This document shows, piece after piece, positions 49,125 to 56,382 of a DNA stretch of 64,000 nt. Within the stretch, counting starts at the first letter, position 1, and each line of letters begins with the position of its first letter. Source of the stretch: an uncultured Acetatifactor sp. (GTDB lineage: Bacteria > Bacillota > Clostridia > Lachnospirales > Lachnospiraceae); assembly GCA_934426825.1 (NCBI GenBank), contig CAKRYI010000012.1, positions 1 through 64,000 of the forward strand, in the 5' to 3' direction. The translations under genes were made by a program, and so were the position numbers. Below the pieces are notes generated by a model. The model was not told where the DNA came from. It did no database searches and worked only from the letters and a program-made list of their open reading frames with translations.

Positions 49125-49880
49125 ATGATTTCTGTTTATTTATGCGATGACGAACCAATCTGGCTGAACCGCTTGCACAAAGCTATTGTAGATTATCAAA
49201 TCAAGAGCGATTGGGAACTGGCTATCGCACATCAAACCACCTCACCGGAGCAATTACTACACTATCTCTCAGAACACCCGCCACTGAATGGCATTTATTT
49301 CTTAGATATTGATTTCAAGGCCTCTATGGATGGTTTGGATTTAGCCAAACAAATCCGTAACATTGATCCTCATGCCTCCATTGTCTTTGTTACCACCCAT
49401 GATGAAATGGTCATGGAGACCTTCCGCTTAAAATTAGAAGTACTGGATTATATTATAAAAGATGGAGCTTCCCTAACTGAGCAGCTATGTGCATGTCTGC
49501 TCCATCTTGAAGAAAAGTATCTGACAAATGCCAAGGCTTCTTCTCCGGCTATCTCAATACATGTGGCGTCCACTTATCACACTATTTTCCCGCAAAATAT
49601 ATATTATGTGGAAACCGTAAAAAATGCACATAAGCTAAGCATACACTTAGAATCAGCAATCTATCACATTCCTGAATCTCTATCCTCGCTGCGAAGCCGT
49701 CTGGACGATAATTTTGTGCAGTGCCACAAGGCATGTTTGGTAAATGTCTTCCACATTGCCAAGCTGGATTCCACAAATCGCCAAATAATTCTGGATAATG
49801 GTGACTGCTGTTCCTGCTCTGTCAGGGAGTGGAAAAAACTGGTTCGGAAATATCAGGATATATTTATCTTCAAAGCGTAA
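49125..49880 (+). CDS. agrA: AgrA-type LytTR response regulator
   Basis: 251 residues. Receiver domain with acidic pocket CDDE (Asp8, Asp9), phosphorylation site Asp61 in YFLDIDF and conserved Lys in IIKDG; then a LytTR DNA-binding domain (residues about 145-245, with IYYVETVKNAHKL and FVQCHKACLVNV). It should bind upstream of agrD and other targets. It is 27 bases after agrC. Confidence 0.93.
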   Translation: MISVYLCDDEPIWLNRLHKAIVDYQIKSDWELAIAHQTTSPEQLLHYLSEHPPLNGIYFLDIDFKASMDGLDLAKQIRNIDPHASIVFVTTHDEMVMETFRLKLEVLDYIIKDGASLTEQLCACLLHLEEKYLTNAKASSPAISIHVASTYHTIFPQNIYYVETVKNAHKLSIHLESAIYHIPESLSSLRSRLDDNFVQCHKACLVNVFHIAKLDSTNRQIILDNGDCCSCSVREWKKLVRKYQDIFIFKA

Positions 49881-49884
49881 AAAG

Positions 49885-49911
49885 CGGAGGCATCACGGCC
49901 TCCGTTTTTTT
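49885..49911 (+). terminator. Terminator of agrCA
   Basis: Stem CGGAGGC/GCCTCCG with a short loop, followed by eight T residues. The truncated AbiEii frame on the other strand reads into it. Confidence 0.92.
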
Positions 49912-50360
49912 TCATTAAATTCATTATTTCTCTCTCGCTCGATTGTTGTAGTATAGGGATTTTCCATAAATACAATATCCAACAAAATGTAAAAATCCTT
50001 TTTTAGGAGTGGGGATGCATAGATAAACTTATAATGGACTTTTTCAATCTTATTCTTTCCCTGACGCATCTGTTTCTCATGGGATTTAAACGGAAATATT
50101 TTTGCCGCCTCCATGACATACCGCTCCATGTCAATCCCATGCTCCACGATTATATCCATGTCTGTCGATAATCTTTGCGCGTGTTCCGTAAGTAGGAGAA
50201 GGCTTGTTCCGCCCTTAAAAATGAATCTCAAGCCTACTTGCGTTAATGCCTCCAGTAAACCAAATGCATACATTACCCGTTCCAACAGTCCCGGATCTTT
50301 ACAGTATCTTTTTTGCAAAGCTCTAATGTAGTCCATGGTAAATATCTCTTTTGAAAGCAC
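49893..50360 (-). pseudogene. Truncated AbiEii-type nucleotidyltransferase toxin
   Basis: 155 codons. The nucleotidyltransferase core is present (LRFIFKGGTSLLLL, then RLSTDMDIIVEHG with the DxD pair) but the protein ends soon after LLDIVFMENPYTTTI, whereas AbiEii proteins run to about 250-300 residues. The final residues come from the agrCA terminator, so the 3' half was lost at the junction with the agr locus. GTG 50360 follows GGGAGGAAGAATA. Probably non-functional. Confidence 0.8.
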
Positions 50361-50373
50361 TATTCTTCCTCCC

Positions 50374-50588
50374 CTAACAGTACTTTAAATTAACATTTGT
50401 ATTCTCTTTTAAAAATGCAATTAGTTCTTCATCCAAACTCCTACGTCTGGCATAACGAAACATCTTTGCTTCATCAATATAATATCTCTCAAATGCCTGC
50501 CCATAGATTCTCTGACCTGATTACAAAACTGTTGCTTGGTAAAGGTCCGATCTTTCGGAAAATATTCTACAACTTCCTTCATATCCAT
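50374..50588 (-). pseudogene. Frameshifted partner gene upstream of the AbiEii remnant
   Basis: ATG 50588 follows GAGGTGGTGCT and reads MDMKEVVEYFPKDRTF to about residue 30. A frame change then leads to FERYYIDEAKMFRYARRRSL and DEELIAFLKENTNV before a stop at 50374. The length is not a multiple of three. It ends 13 bases before the toxin start, the place of the antitoxin in such pairs. Short relative to AbiEi, so it may be a different antitoxin type. Confidence 0.6.
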
Positions 50589-50717
50589 AGCACCACCTCA
50601 TTATATTTTCGGCAATTTATTCTTTTTTTGCCAAAGTTAGATTCCTCCGATACTCCTTTTCCAAACTTTATATTCCTCTAATCCCCACACGAAAACCGCT
50701 TTCTACATTCCTATCGC

Positions 50718-51656
50718 TTATTCAAACAAACTAAGCTGGTTATCTTTTAATGACTTCACTTTTCTGTCTGTAATCTTATCATCCGAATCAACCTTTCCGC
50801 ATAATAAAGGAGAATTTGGGTCATACTGCTTTGTGTTTTCTTTTACCCGTTCTTCACTAAAATTCGCGTAACAATATTTACAGCCATTGAGACAGGTATT
50901 ATAAGTTCCCACTTCCACACTTTCAAAACAGCCACACTCCTCCCGCTGATTCTTATCCTTTTCTCCAATCAGCTTGCAACCCAGAATCTTTTCAATTAAT
51001 TTTTTATCTATGCAGCTTCCATGCTGCACACCGGCTTTCTGTAAATCAATCTGCTCCGCACAGGATTCAATGATCAAATTGTATTTTGAAGCAATTTGCG
51101 CCATCCGGACTGCCAAATACAACATTTCTTCATTTGACAGTGTTCTAATGGCAAGGTCCCTCATATTTCGCTGCGTTTTGGCATACAAATCCACAAAAGA
51201 GAGAACTACTTTTTCCGTATAATCTGCAAGATTCTCCGATATTTCCTCAAAGGCTTTCAGATGATAGTCCATTGTATACTTCTGATTTACCAAGATAGGG
51301 TCATACCGCCATATTACTCTTTCTTTTCCTATCTTTTCAGATAGTTTCTGAAATGTAGGAATCAGTTCCTTACGTTTATTCGGAAGATTCGGTTCTATAT
51401 CCTTTCCATATCCGTTTAAGGTGAATTGAAAATAATATGGATAATCTCTTAAATCCTCTAACTTATCCAGCATATTTGCCGGATTTTTCGTCCAGAACAC
51501 AATACAATCCACCACTTCCGGGGATATATCTATTTTACTTATTTGATGCACATTCATCGGGTTTCTTACATATAAATATCCGTCTTTGATTCTGTTAACA
51601 AACCAATCAAAATAATAATTCGGTACATCTGTTCTTCGGCTTACGCTTAAAATCAT
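50718..51656 (-). CDS. DUF1848 family protein, radical-SAM-like
   Basis: 312 residues. DUF1848 hallmarks: ILSVSRRTDVPNYYFDWF at the start, VFWTKNPANML, FTLNGYGKDIEPNLP, and a C-terminal cysteine cluster CGCFESVEVGTYNTC followed by CKYCYA. The cluster likely binds an iron-sulfur centre. Function not established. ATG 51656 after AGGAAGGATTCAGT. Confidence 0.9.
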   Translation of the reverse strand: MILSVSRRTDVPNYYFDWFVNRIKDGYLYVRNPMNVHQISKIDISPEVVDCIVFWTKNPANMLDKLEDLRDYPYYFQFTLNGYGKDIEPNLPNKRKELIPTFQKLSEKIGKERVIWRYDPILVNQKYTMDYHLKAFEEISENLADYTEKVVLSFVDLYAKTQRNMRDLAIRTLSNEEMLYLAVRMAQIASKYNLIIESCAEQIDLQKAGVQHGSCIDKKLIEKILGCKLIGEKDKNQREECGCFESVEVGTYNTCLNGCKYCYANFSEERVKENTKQYDPNSPLLCGKVDSDDKITDRKVKSLKDNQLSLFE

Positions 51657-51755
51657 ACTGAATCCTTCCTGTTGAAAGTCAATACCTGAAAACGAACATT
51701 TCTTGCTGTTAATGCCGGACTCCTATTTAAGTTCTCGCAATTTCTGCAGCCACCA

Positions 51756-52652
51756 TTATCCCCAAACTTCTTCCGCAATCTCTTTCACCAGCTTTAATTT
51801 CGCCCACTGTTCTTCCTCAGTAAGTTTATTGCCGATTTCACAGGAAGCGAATCCGCACTGGGGGCTTAAATACAGTCTTTCCAGAGGTACATATTTTGCT
51901 GCCTCGCGTATTCTGGCGATCACTTTTCCCTTATCCTCCAATACCGGAGATTTTGTGGTAATGAGTCCCAAAACCACCTTTTTATTCTCCGATACCTCGG
52001 ACAAGGATTCAAATCCGCCGGAACGCTCATCATCAAATTCCAGATAATATGCCGATACATTTTCTTTGGCAAACAGTGTTTTCGCTACACTGTCATACGC
52101 GCCGCTGCTTGCATAAGTCGAATGGAAATTACCACGGCACACATGCGTGTTAATTACCAAATCATCCGGTTTTCCTTCGATGGCACGATTATTGATATTC
52201 AACAACTGTTCTTTTATTTTCTCAAGACCTGCCTCATCGGTTCCAAAAAGCATACATGCTCTCGGATCCACCAGCATTCCCCATGAGCAGTCGTCCAGCT
52301 GTATATTGCGGCATCCCGCTTCATACAAATCTGCAATTACCTTCTGATACCCCTTGGCTATGTCCTCCACAAGCTCATCCGTATTTTCATAATACTTTCT
52401 TGTATTTTCAATGGCAAAAGGCATAATCATCTGTTCCAAAAACTGCGCCGGTGCAGGAATTGTCTGTTTTGCTACCGTTTTTTCATCCTCTAATGCCTTG
52501 ACAAATTTGAAGTGTTCTACAAAAGGGTGCTTATCCACATGTACTTTCCCTGTCAGATAAGTATCATCAATCATTGCAGCCTCACCGTGAAAGAGCAGAC
52601 CTGTTTCTGTCTTGGAACGACCGATGCCCTCAAATCTCTTGAGGAGACGTTT
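51756..52652 (-). pseudogene. 5'-truncated MetE-like methyltransferase gene
   Basis: The frame is open from the codon after the nagZ stop. It reads RFEGIGRSKTETGLLFHGE, then VTGK-type and HPFVEHFKF segments, ending in EEVWG. Zinc ligands of vitamin-B12-independent methionine synthase-like proteins are kept: NTHVCRGN, YYLEFDDER and SPQCGFAS. About 75-100 residues expected at the N terminus (with the substrate-binding start and TDGEFRR-type region) are missing. ATG 52574 would give 272 residues after a chance GAGG. The 5' part seems deleted by the joining of nagZ. Confidence 0.75.
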
Positions 52653-53966
52653 CTACTCTGTCACCTTGTCCGCATACTTAATCCGGTAAATACGGCGCAG
52701 AGAGTCATTGATTCTCTCTTCCGAAATGGTTCCGTCCTGCACTGCCTGCAGCACTCCGTTGTACGCCTCTTCAAAATTTTCCGGCATAAGAATCATATCG
52801 CAGCCGGCACGCAGCGCCATCACTGCCGCTTTGTCGGAGGTGTAATATTCCGTAATCGCCGACATATTCATTGCATCGGAAATGATAACACCTTTGAAAT
52901 TCATTTCGTTCCGCAAGGTATCCGTCACCACTGCGGAGGACAAAGAGCAGGGAGTGTTATCTCCGGTCAGGGCGGGTGCCGACAAATGTCCCACCATTAT
53001 CATATCTGCCCCAGCATCAATTCCCGCCTGGAATACGGTAAATTCATTTGTTTTAAAATCTTCCGAGCTTCTGCCCGTAATTGCCATTCCGTCGTGGGTA
53101 TCTTCTGTGGAGCTACCCATACCCGGAAAATGTTTCAGACAGGAAGTTACATTCTGGTCTTTTAATCCCTGCATCATAGAAGTCACATAAGGCGCCACGG
53201 TTGCTGCATCCGTTCCGTAAGAGCGGCTGCCCAAAGCGCTGTTGTCCACACTGTTAATATCTGCTACCGGAGCAAAATCCAGATTGAATCCCAGTACGGA
53301 AAGGTACGCACCAACGGTACTTCCCGCCTGATAAGCATTATTGGCATCTCCGGTCTGTCCAATCGCCTGTGCGGAATCCACCTTCGCTGCAAAACCTGCA
53401 TCTGCAACACGGCTGACGCTTCCCCCCTCCTCATCCACTGCAATAAAAAGAGGATATTTGGTATACAGTTTCGTATTATCTATCATCTGCTGTAACTGCT
53501 CTTTGGATTGCATATTCTTGCTGAAATATACAATTCCGCCTACCGCATATTTTGCCAGCGCATCCCTCGTACCGTCCCCTGCCTGTATGGCAGTGGAAAC
53601 TCCGGTAATGGATTCCGGTGTCACGATAAAGAGACCCGCCACCTTATCTTCCAAAGGCATTACCTCAATGCCTGCATTTACAATTTCATCCAGCTTCTGC
53701 TCCGGTGTCAGTTCCACCACCGGCTCCGTATATTCATCCGGCTGCTCCAGCGTCTCCTCTGAGGCAAGCATGGCGTCTATCCTGTCCTGCTGTTCCTGCT
53801 GCTCTTGTTTCTTATCACCCGCGGTTTTCATGAGGGCACTCACACCGAACACAATGCCGGCTGCCACTACCGCAATCAACACTATCACCGTAATATATGC
53901 CGCAACCTGACTTTTATGGCGTCTGCGCCGCCGTTCTTCTCTTTTATCCTGTTCTGTTTGATTCAT
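52653..53966 (-). CDS. Membrane-anchored GH3 beta-N-acetylhexosaminidase (NagZ-like)
   Basis: 437 residues. A basic cytoplasmic start (REERRRRRHKSQ), one membrane helix, a Gln/Glu-rich stalk, then a GH3 domain with FIAVDEEGGSVSRV, the His/Asp acid-base loop CLKHFPGMGSSTEDTHDG and the nucleophile Asp in GVIISDAMNMSAI. It would remove N-acetylglucosamine from cell-wall fragments outside the cell. Start ATG 53966 after AAGGAGTGTC. Its stop is where the truncated MetE-like frame starts. Confidence 0.92.
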   Translation of the reverse strand: MNQTEQDKREERRRRRHKSQVAAYITVIVLIAVVAAGIVFGVSALMKTAGDKKQEQQEQQDRIDAMLASEETLEQPDEYTEPVVELTPEQKLDEIVNAGIEVMPLEDKVAGLFIVTPESITGVSTAIQAGDGTRDALAKYAVGGIVYFSKNMQSKEQLQQMIDNTKLYTKYPLFIAVDEEGGSVSRVADAGFAAKVDSAQAIGQTGDANNAYQAGSTVGAYLSVLGFNLDFAPVADINSVDNSALGSRSYGTDAATVAPYVTSMMQGLKDQNVTSCLKHFPGMGSSTEDTHDGMAITGRSSEDFKTNEFTVFQAGIDAGADMIMVGHLSAPALTGDNTPCSLSSAVVTDTLRNEMNFKGVIISDAMNMSAITEYYTSDKAAVMALRAGCDMILMPENFEEAYNGVLQAVQDGTISEERINDSLRRIYRIKYADKVTE

Positions 53967-54045
53967 TTATCTGACACTCCTTAAATTATAGTTTTATCGC
54001 ATGTTGAAATTTATAATTATACTGGTTTTGTGCTCTTTTACTTTG

Positions 54046-54170
54046 TATTCACTGCTCTATGCTTCTTGGGGGACGCTTTCTTATCTGGTGTTCGCCACTC
54101 CATGCTTCTTGGGAGTTGCGCTTCCTTATCTTGGGTTCGCCACTCCATGCTTCCTTGACCTTGCTTTTCA
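54046..54170. repeat. 45-bp tandem repeat, nearly three copies
   Basis: Units start at 54046, 54091 and 54136; shared core TTCGCCACTCCATGCTTC. A plus-strand frame across it (54001-54234) gives a repetitive hydrophobic peptide but has no ribosome site. No other content was recognised in 53967-54299. Confidence 0.8.
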
Positions 54171-54299
54171 TTTTACATTAATTTATATGGTTTTTCTACA
54201 GGAAATAATTACTTTAATAAAAATTAAGGAATGAAAAGTTCCTTCCTGCCCCGGAAGCTTAAATAGTAAATTTCTGATTTTATTGTCATTGGCATGGTA

Positions 54300-54510
54300 T
54301 TATTTCATTGCCACATAACCCGCACCGCAGGCTGCCACTGCTGCCTTTTTTACTTTGGATAAACCTCTGGTTGCCTTCTTTTCTTCTACTGCATTTTCAT
54401 TTTTGCGCGTAATCTTTAATCTCCTTTTCTGTCTTGTTTTCTATTAAAACAGGCGTGTCCCGTAATGAAAGTAAGCCGAACCTTCCCCGCTGTGTTCCTG
54501 ACTTAACCAC
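54300..54510 (-). pseudogene. Small basic protein gene with a frameshift and no normal start
   Basis: A strong AAGGAGG (about 54516-54510) is followed by codons RGRFGLLSLRDTPVLIEN and KTEKEIKDYAQK then stop. Overlapping in the +1 frame is NENAVEEKKATRGLSKVKKA then AVAACGAGYVAMK. Dropping one A from the AAAAA run joins them into one protein of about 70 residues. No ATG, GTG or TTG is well placed. Alternatively there are two tiny genes, the second starting at ATT 54413 after AAGGAG. Confidence 0.4.
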
Positions 54511-54523
54511 CTCCTTTTTAAGC

Positions 54524-54557
54524 ACAAAAAAACACCAGACCATTTTAGCCTGATGTT
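54524..54557 (-). terminator. Terminator of the toxin-antitoxin unit
   Basis: AACATCAGGC and GTCTGGTGTT form a 10-bp stem with G-U pairs, followed on the minus strand by seven T residues. It starts at the toxin stop. Confidence 0.8.
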
Positions 54558-54820
54558 CTATTCATCCCAATAATCAAGTGACTCCTGTGATGTCGTTGAA
54601 ATACCAAACAGTTTATACATAAAATCTTCCCTATCATCGAACATTTCTGCAATAATAATCTTATCTGTTTCAATTCTGCAAAACTTTCAAGACTTCTTGC
54701 TGCATCGGTAATCTGTTTCAAAGATTTTCTTGATACTTCCGAACCAAATTAACTTGTCAACCGCGCTCTCAATGTCTTGAGTTTACGTCTTACAATTTGC
54801 GAGTATTCGACTTTCTTCAA
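54558..54820 (-). pseudogene. RelE-type toxin gene with two frameshifts
   Basis: TTG 54820 overlaps the antitoxin stop by 4 bases. The three frames in order read KKVEYSQIVRRKLKTLRARL, FGSEVSRKSLKQITDAARSL then ESFAE, and KIIIAEMFDDREDFMYKLFG ending SLDYWDE. Together they make a RelE/YoeB-like toxin of about 88 residues. The frame breaks fall near 54750 and near 54675. The toxin cannot be made intact. Confidence 0.75.
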
Positions 54821-55083
54821 TCTTGTACCCCCAATTCTGCCTCTAAGTCATCAGCGGATATTGTGCCTTCCTCACGAATGGAAATTTCTGCTTCATTCAA
54901 TTTACTCATAAGCTGAAAGAGCGCTTTCTGTTTGTCAAGTTCATCTAACTCTTTCATATCTATGATTGCACATTGTCCATGCCCGTTACGGGTTAAATAA
55001 ACTCTGTTACCATATGCCACCTCATTAATTACTGCTGTATAATTTCTCAAATCCGAAATAGGCTTAATATTCGGCATATCCAT
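54817..55083 (-). CDS. Phd/YefM-type antitoxin
   Basis: 88 residues. Typical start (PNIKPISDLRNYTAVINEV), YLTRNGHGQCAIIDM and a C-terminal toxin-binding helix. Frame is intact although the toxin partner just downstream is broken. It could still repress its own promoter or act against a related toxin elsewhere. Start ATG 55083 after TGGAGGAATG. Confidence 0.9.
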   Translation of the reverse strand: MDMPNIKPISDLRNYTAVINEVAYGNRVYLTRNGHGQCAIIDMKELDELDKQKALFQLMSKLNEAEISIREEGTISADDLEAELGVQD

Positions 55084-56164
55084 TCCTCCATTTCATACAC
55101 AATAGTTTAATTCGTTTCATGCTAACTATATTATACACATCTGCCACAAATCATTCAACTTATTTGCATGTAAATTTACAGCAGTTTATATATAACCAGT
55201 TTTGCCAGTTACCTTTCTTTTATAGCGTACATATTTCAGGGGGATCTCTCCGCCATGCACCATGGCAGCATCGCTACATTGCCTTTTCAGTACCAACATC
55301 ATGCTGCTACCTCTGCATTTCCCTTCCTTCACCAACATCATGGTGACACTGCTGCATCGGCTATTCCTTCAACCGAGCCACACTTAACTCCGCATAAAAT
55401 TAAGAGAGCGTATCAATTCACTTTCAATCAATACGCTCTCTCAGACCGTTATATCCAAGGGCCCTTCCTCGCTTTCTTTCTTCCATTTCCTCTTTTGTGC
55501 TTTTTCCACTTTTCTTTTGTACTTGGTACTGTAACGTCAATTCTATTTATCTTTTGTAACTCGCTACTTTTTCTTTCGTGTACTCAAACTCTCTTTTTCT
55601 TTTGTTCCTTATTCATTTGTACATCAATGGAAGAATTATTTTGTTTTTGCTTATGTACTTTAAGTCTCTGGTGGTCCGTACCTCGCTTTCTTTTGTATTT
55701 TTCTTCTTTTTACAGCTTCTTCTGTTTTTCCTCTTTTCTCTTCTCTCTTGATGATTTTATTATATCTTTTTCCTCTTTATTTGTCAACACATTTCTTGAA
55801 ATATTTTGATATATTTTCAAAATCCACATATAGTTATTCTATATTTGTAATATTCTGCATATTTCGACAAATTTTTCCAAAATTTCACCATTACAGCTTC
55901 ATCAAATGCCAATCATCCGTGCCGTGCTATCTCCTCATGTTACCCCATCATGCTATCCTATGAATATGCGCAGGTGCCGAAACAATATGAGGTGACAAAC
56001 TATGCGGGAATGGTTCGCGCGTGCGAACAAATTACAAGAATACAAGAGGGTATGAGGGAGTAACATGTGTGATTGCGTGAGGGCATAGCATGAAGGGATG
56101 CCCCTTTAGGCGGTCATCCTTAGGATGTCTCCCATATCATGCCATCAAACTGACGCTATTACCC
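55084..56164. other. Long intergenic region without a supported gene
   Basis: Contents: a degenerate repeat at about 55255-55370 with ACCAACATCATG every 39 bases; a perfect 11-bp hairpin AGAGAGCGTAT at 55403-55441; a strongly pyrimidine-biased stretch at about 55455-55760 with recurring TTTCTTTTGTACTT-like words; and, at 55900-56150, short complementary words such as CATGTTAC/GTAACATG and CATGCTAT/ATAGCATG. Long plus-strand frames here lack ribosome sites and reflect base bias. Confidence 0.5.
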
Positions 56165-56265
56165 TAAAACAAAAAATGAGATTAACCTAAAATAAAAAAA
56201 CTGAGACTAACATAAAACAAAAAAATGAGACTAACCCGAAACAAAAAGCTAAGATTAACATAAAA
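56165..56265. repeat. AT-rich tandem repeat, about four copies of 23-25 bp
   Basis: Units start near 56165, 56188, 56213 and 56238, with pattern TAAAACAAAAAA then TGAGACTAAC. Copies vary by single bases in the A run. Confidence 0.75.
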
Positions 56266-56301
56266 TCCTGAATTAAAAAAGAGAGCAATTTAAGAAAGCA
56301 C

Positions 56302-56345
56302 AAAAAGACCGCCAGTTCCGGCAAATGCCGGTTCTGGCGGTCTTT
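56302..56345 (-). terminator. Terminator of the giant surface protein gene
   Basis: AAAGACCGCCAG and complement with an inner CCGGC/GCCGG stem, followed on the minus strand by TTTTT. It lies 38 bases past the stop codon. Confidence 0.92.
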
Positions 56346-56382
56346 CCTATTCCATACCTATTCCTTACTTATGCGTTACCAA

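Noticed and set aside
54001..54234. Hydrophobic 77-residue protein on the plus strand
   Set aside because: No ribosome site, and the peptide is just the translation of the 45-bp tandem repeat.
39465..55083. Integrated phage or conjugative element
   Set aside because: No integrase, portal, terminase, relaxase or transposase was found, so only an accessory region can be claimed.
55255..55809. 184-residue plus-strand protein
   Set aside because: Phe/Ser/Leu-rich translation of a pyrimidine tract, no ribosome site, no family resemblance.
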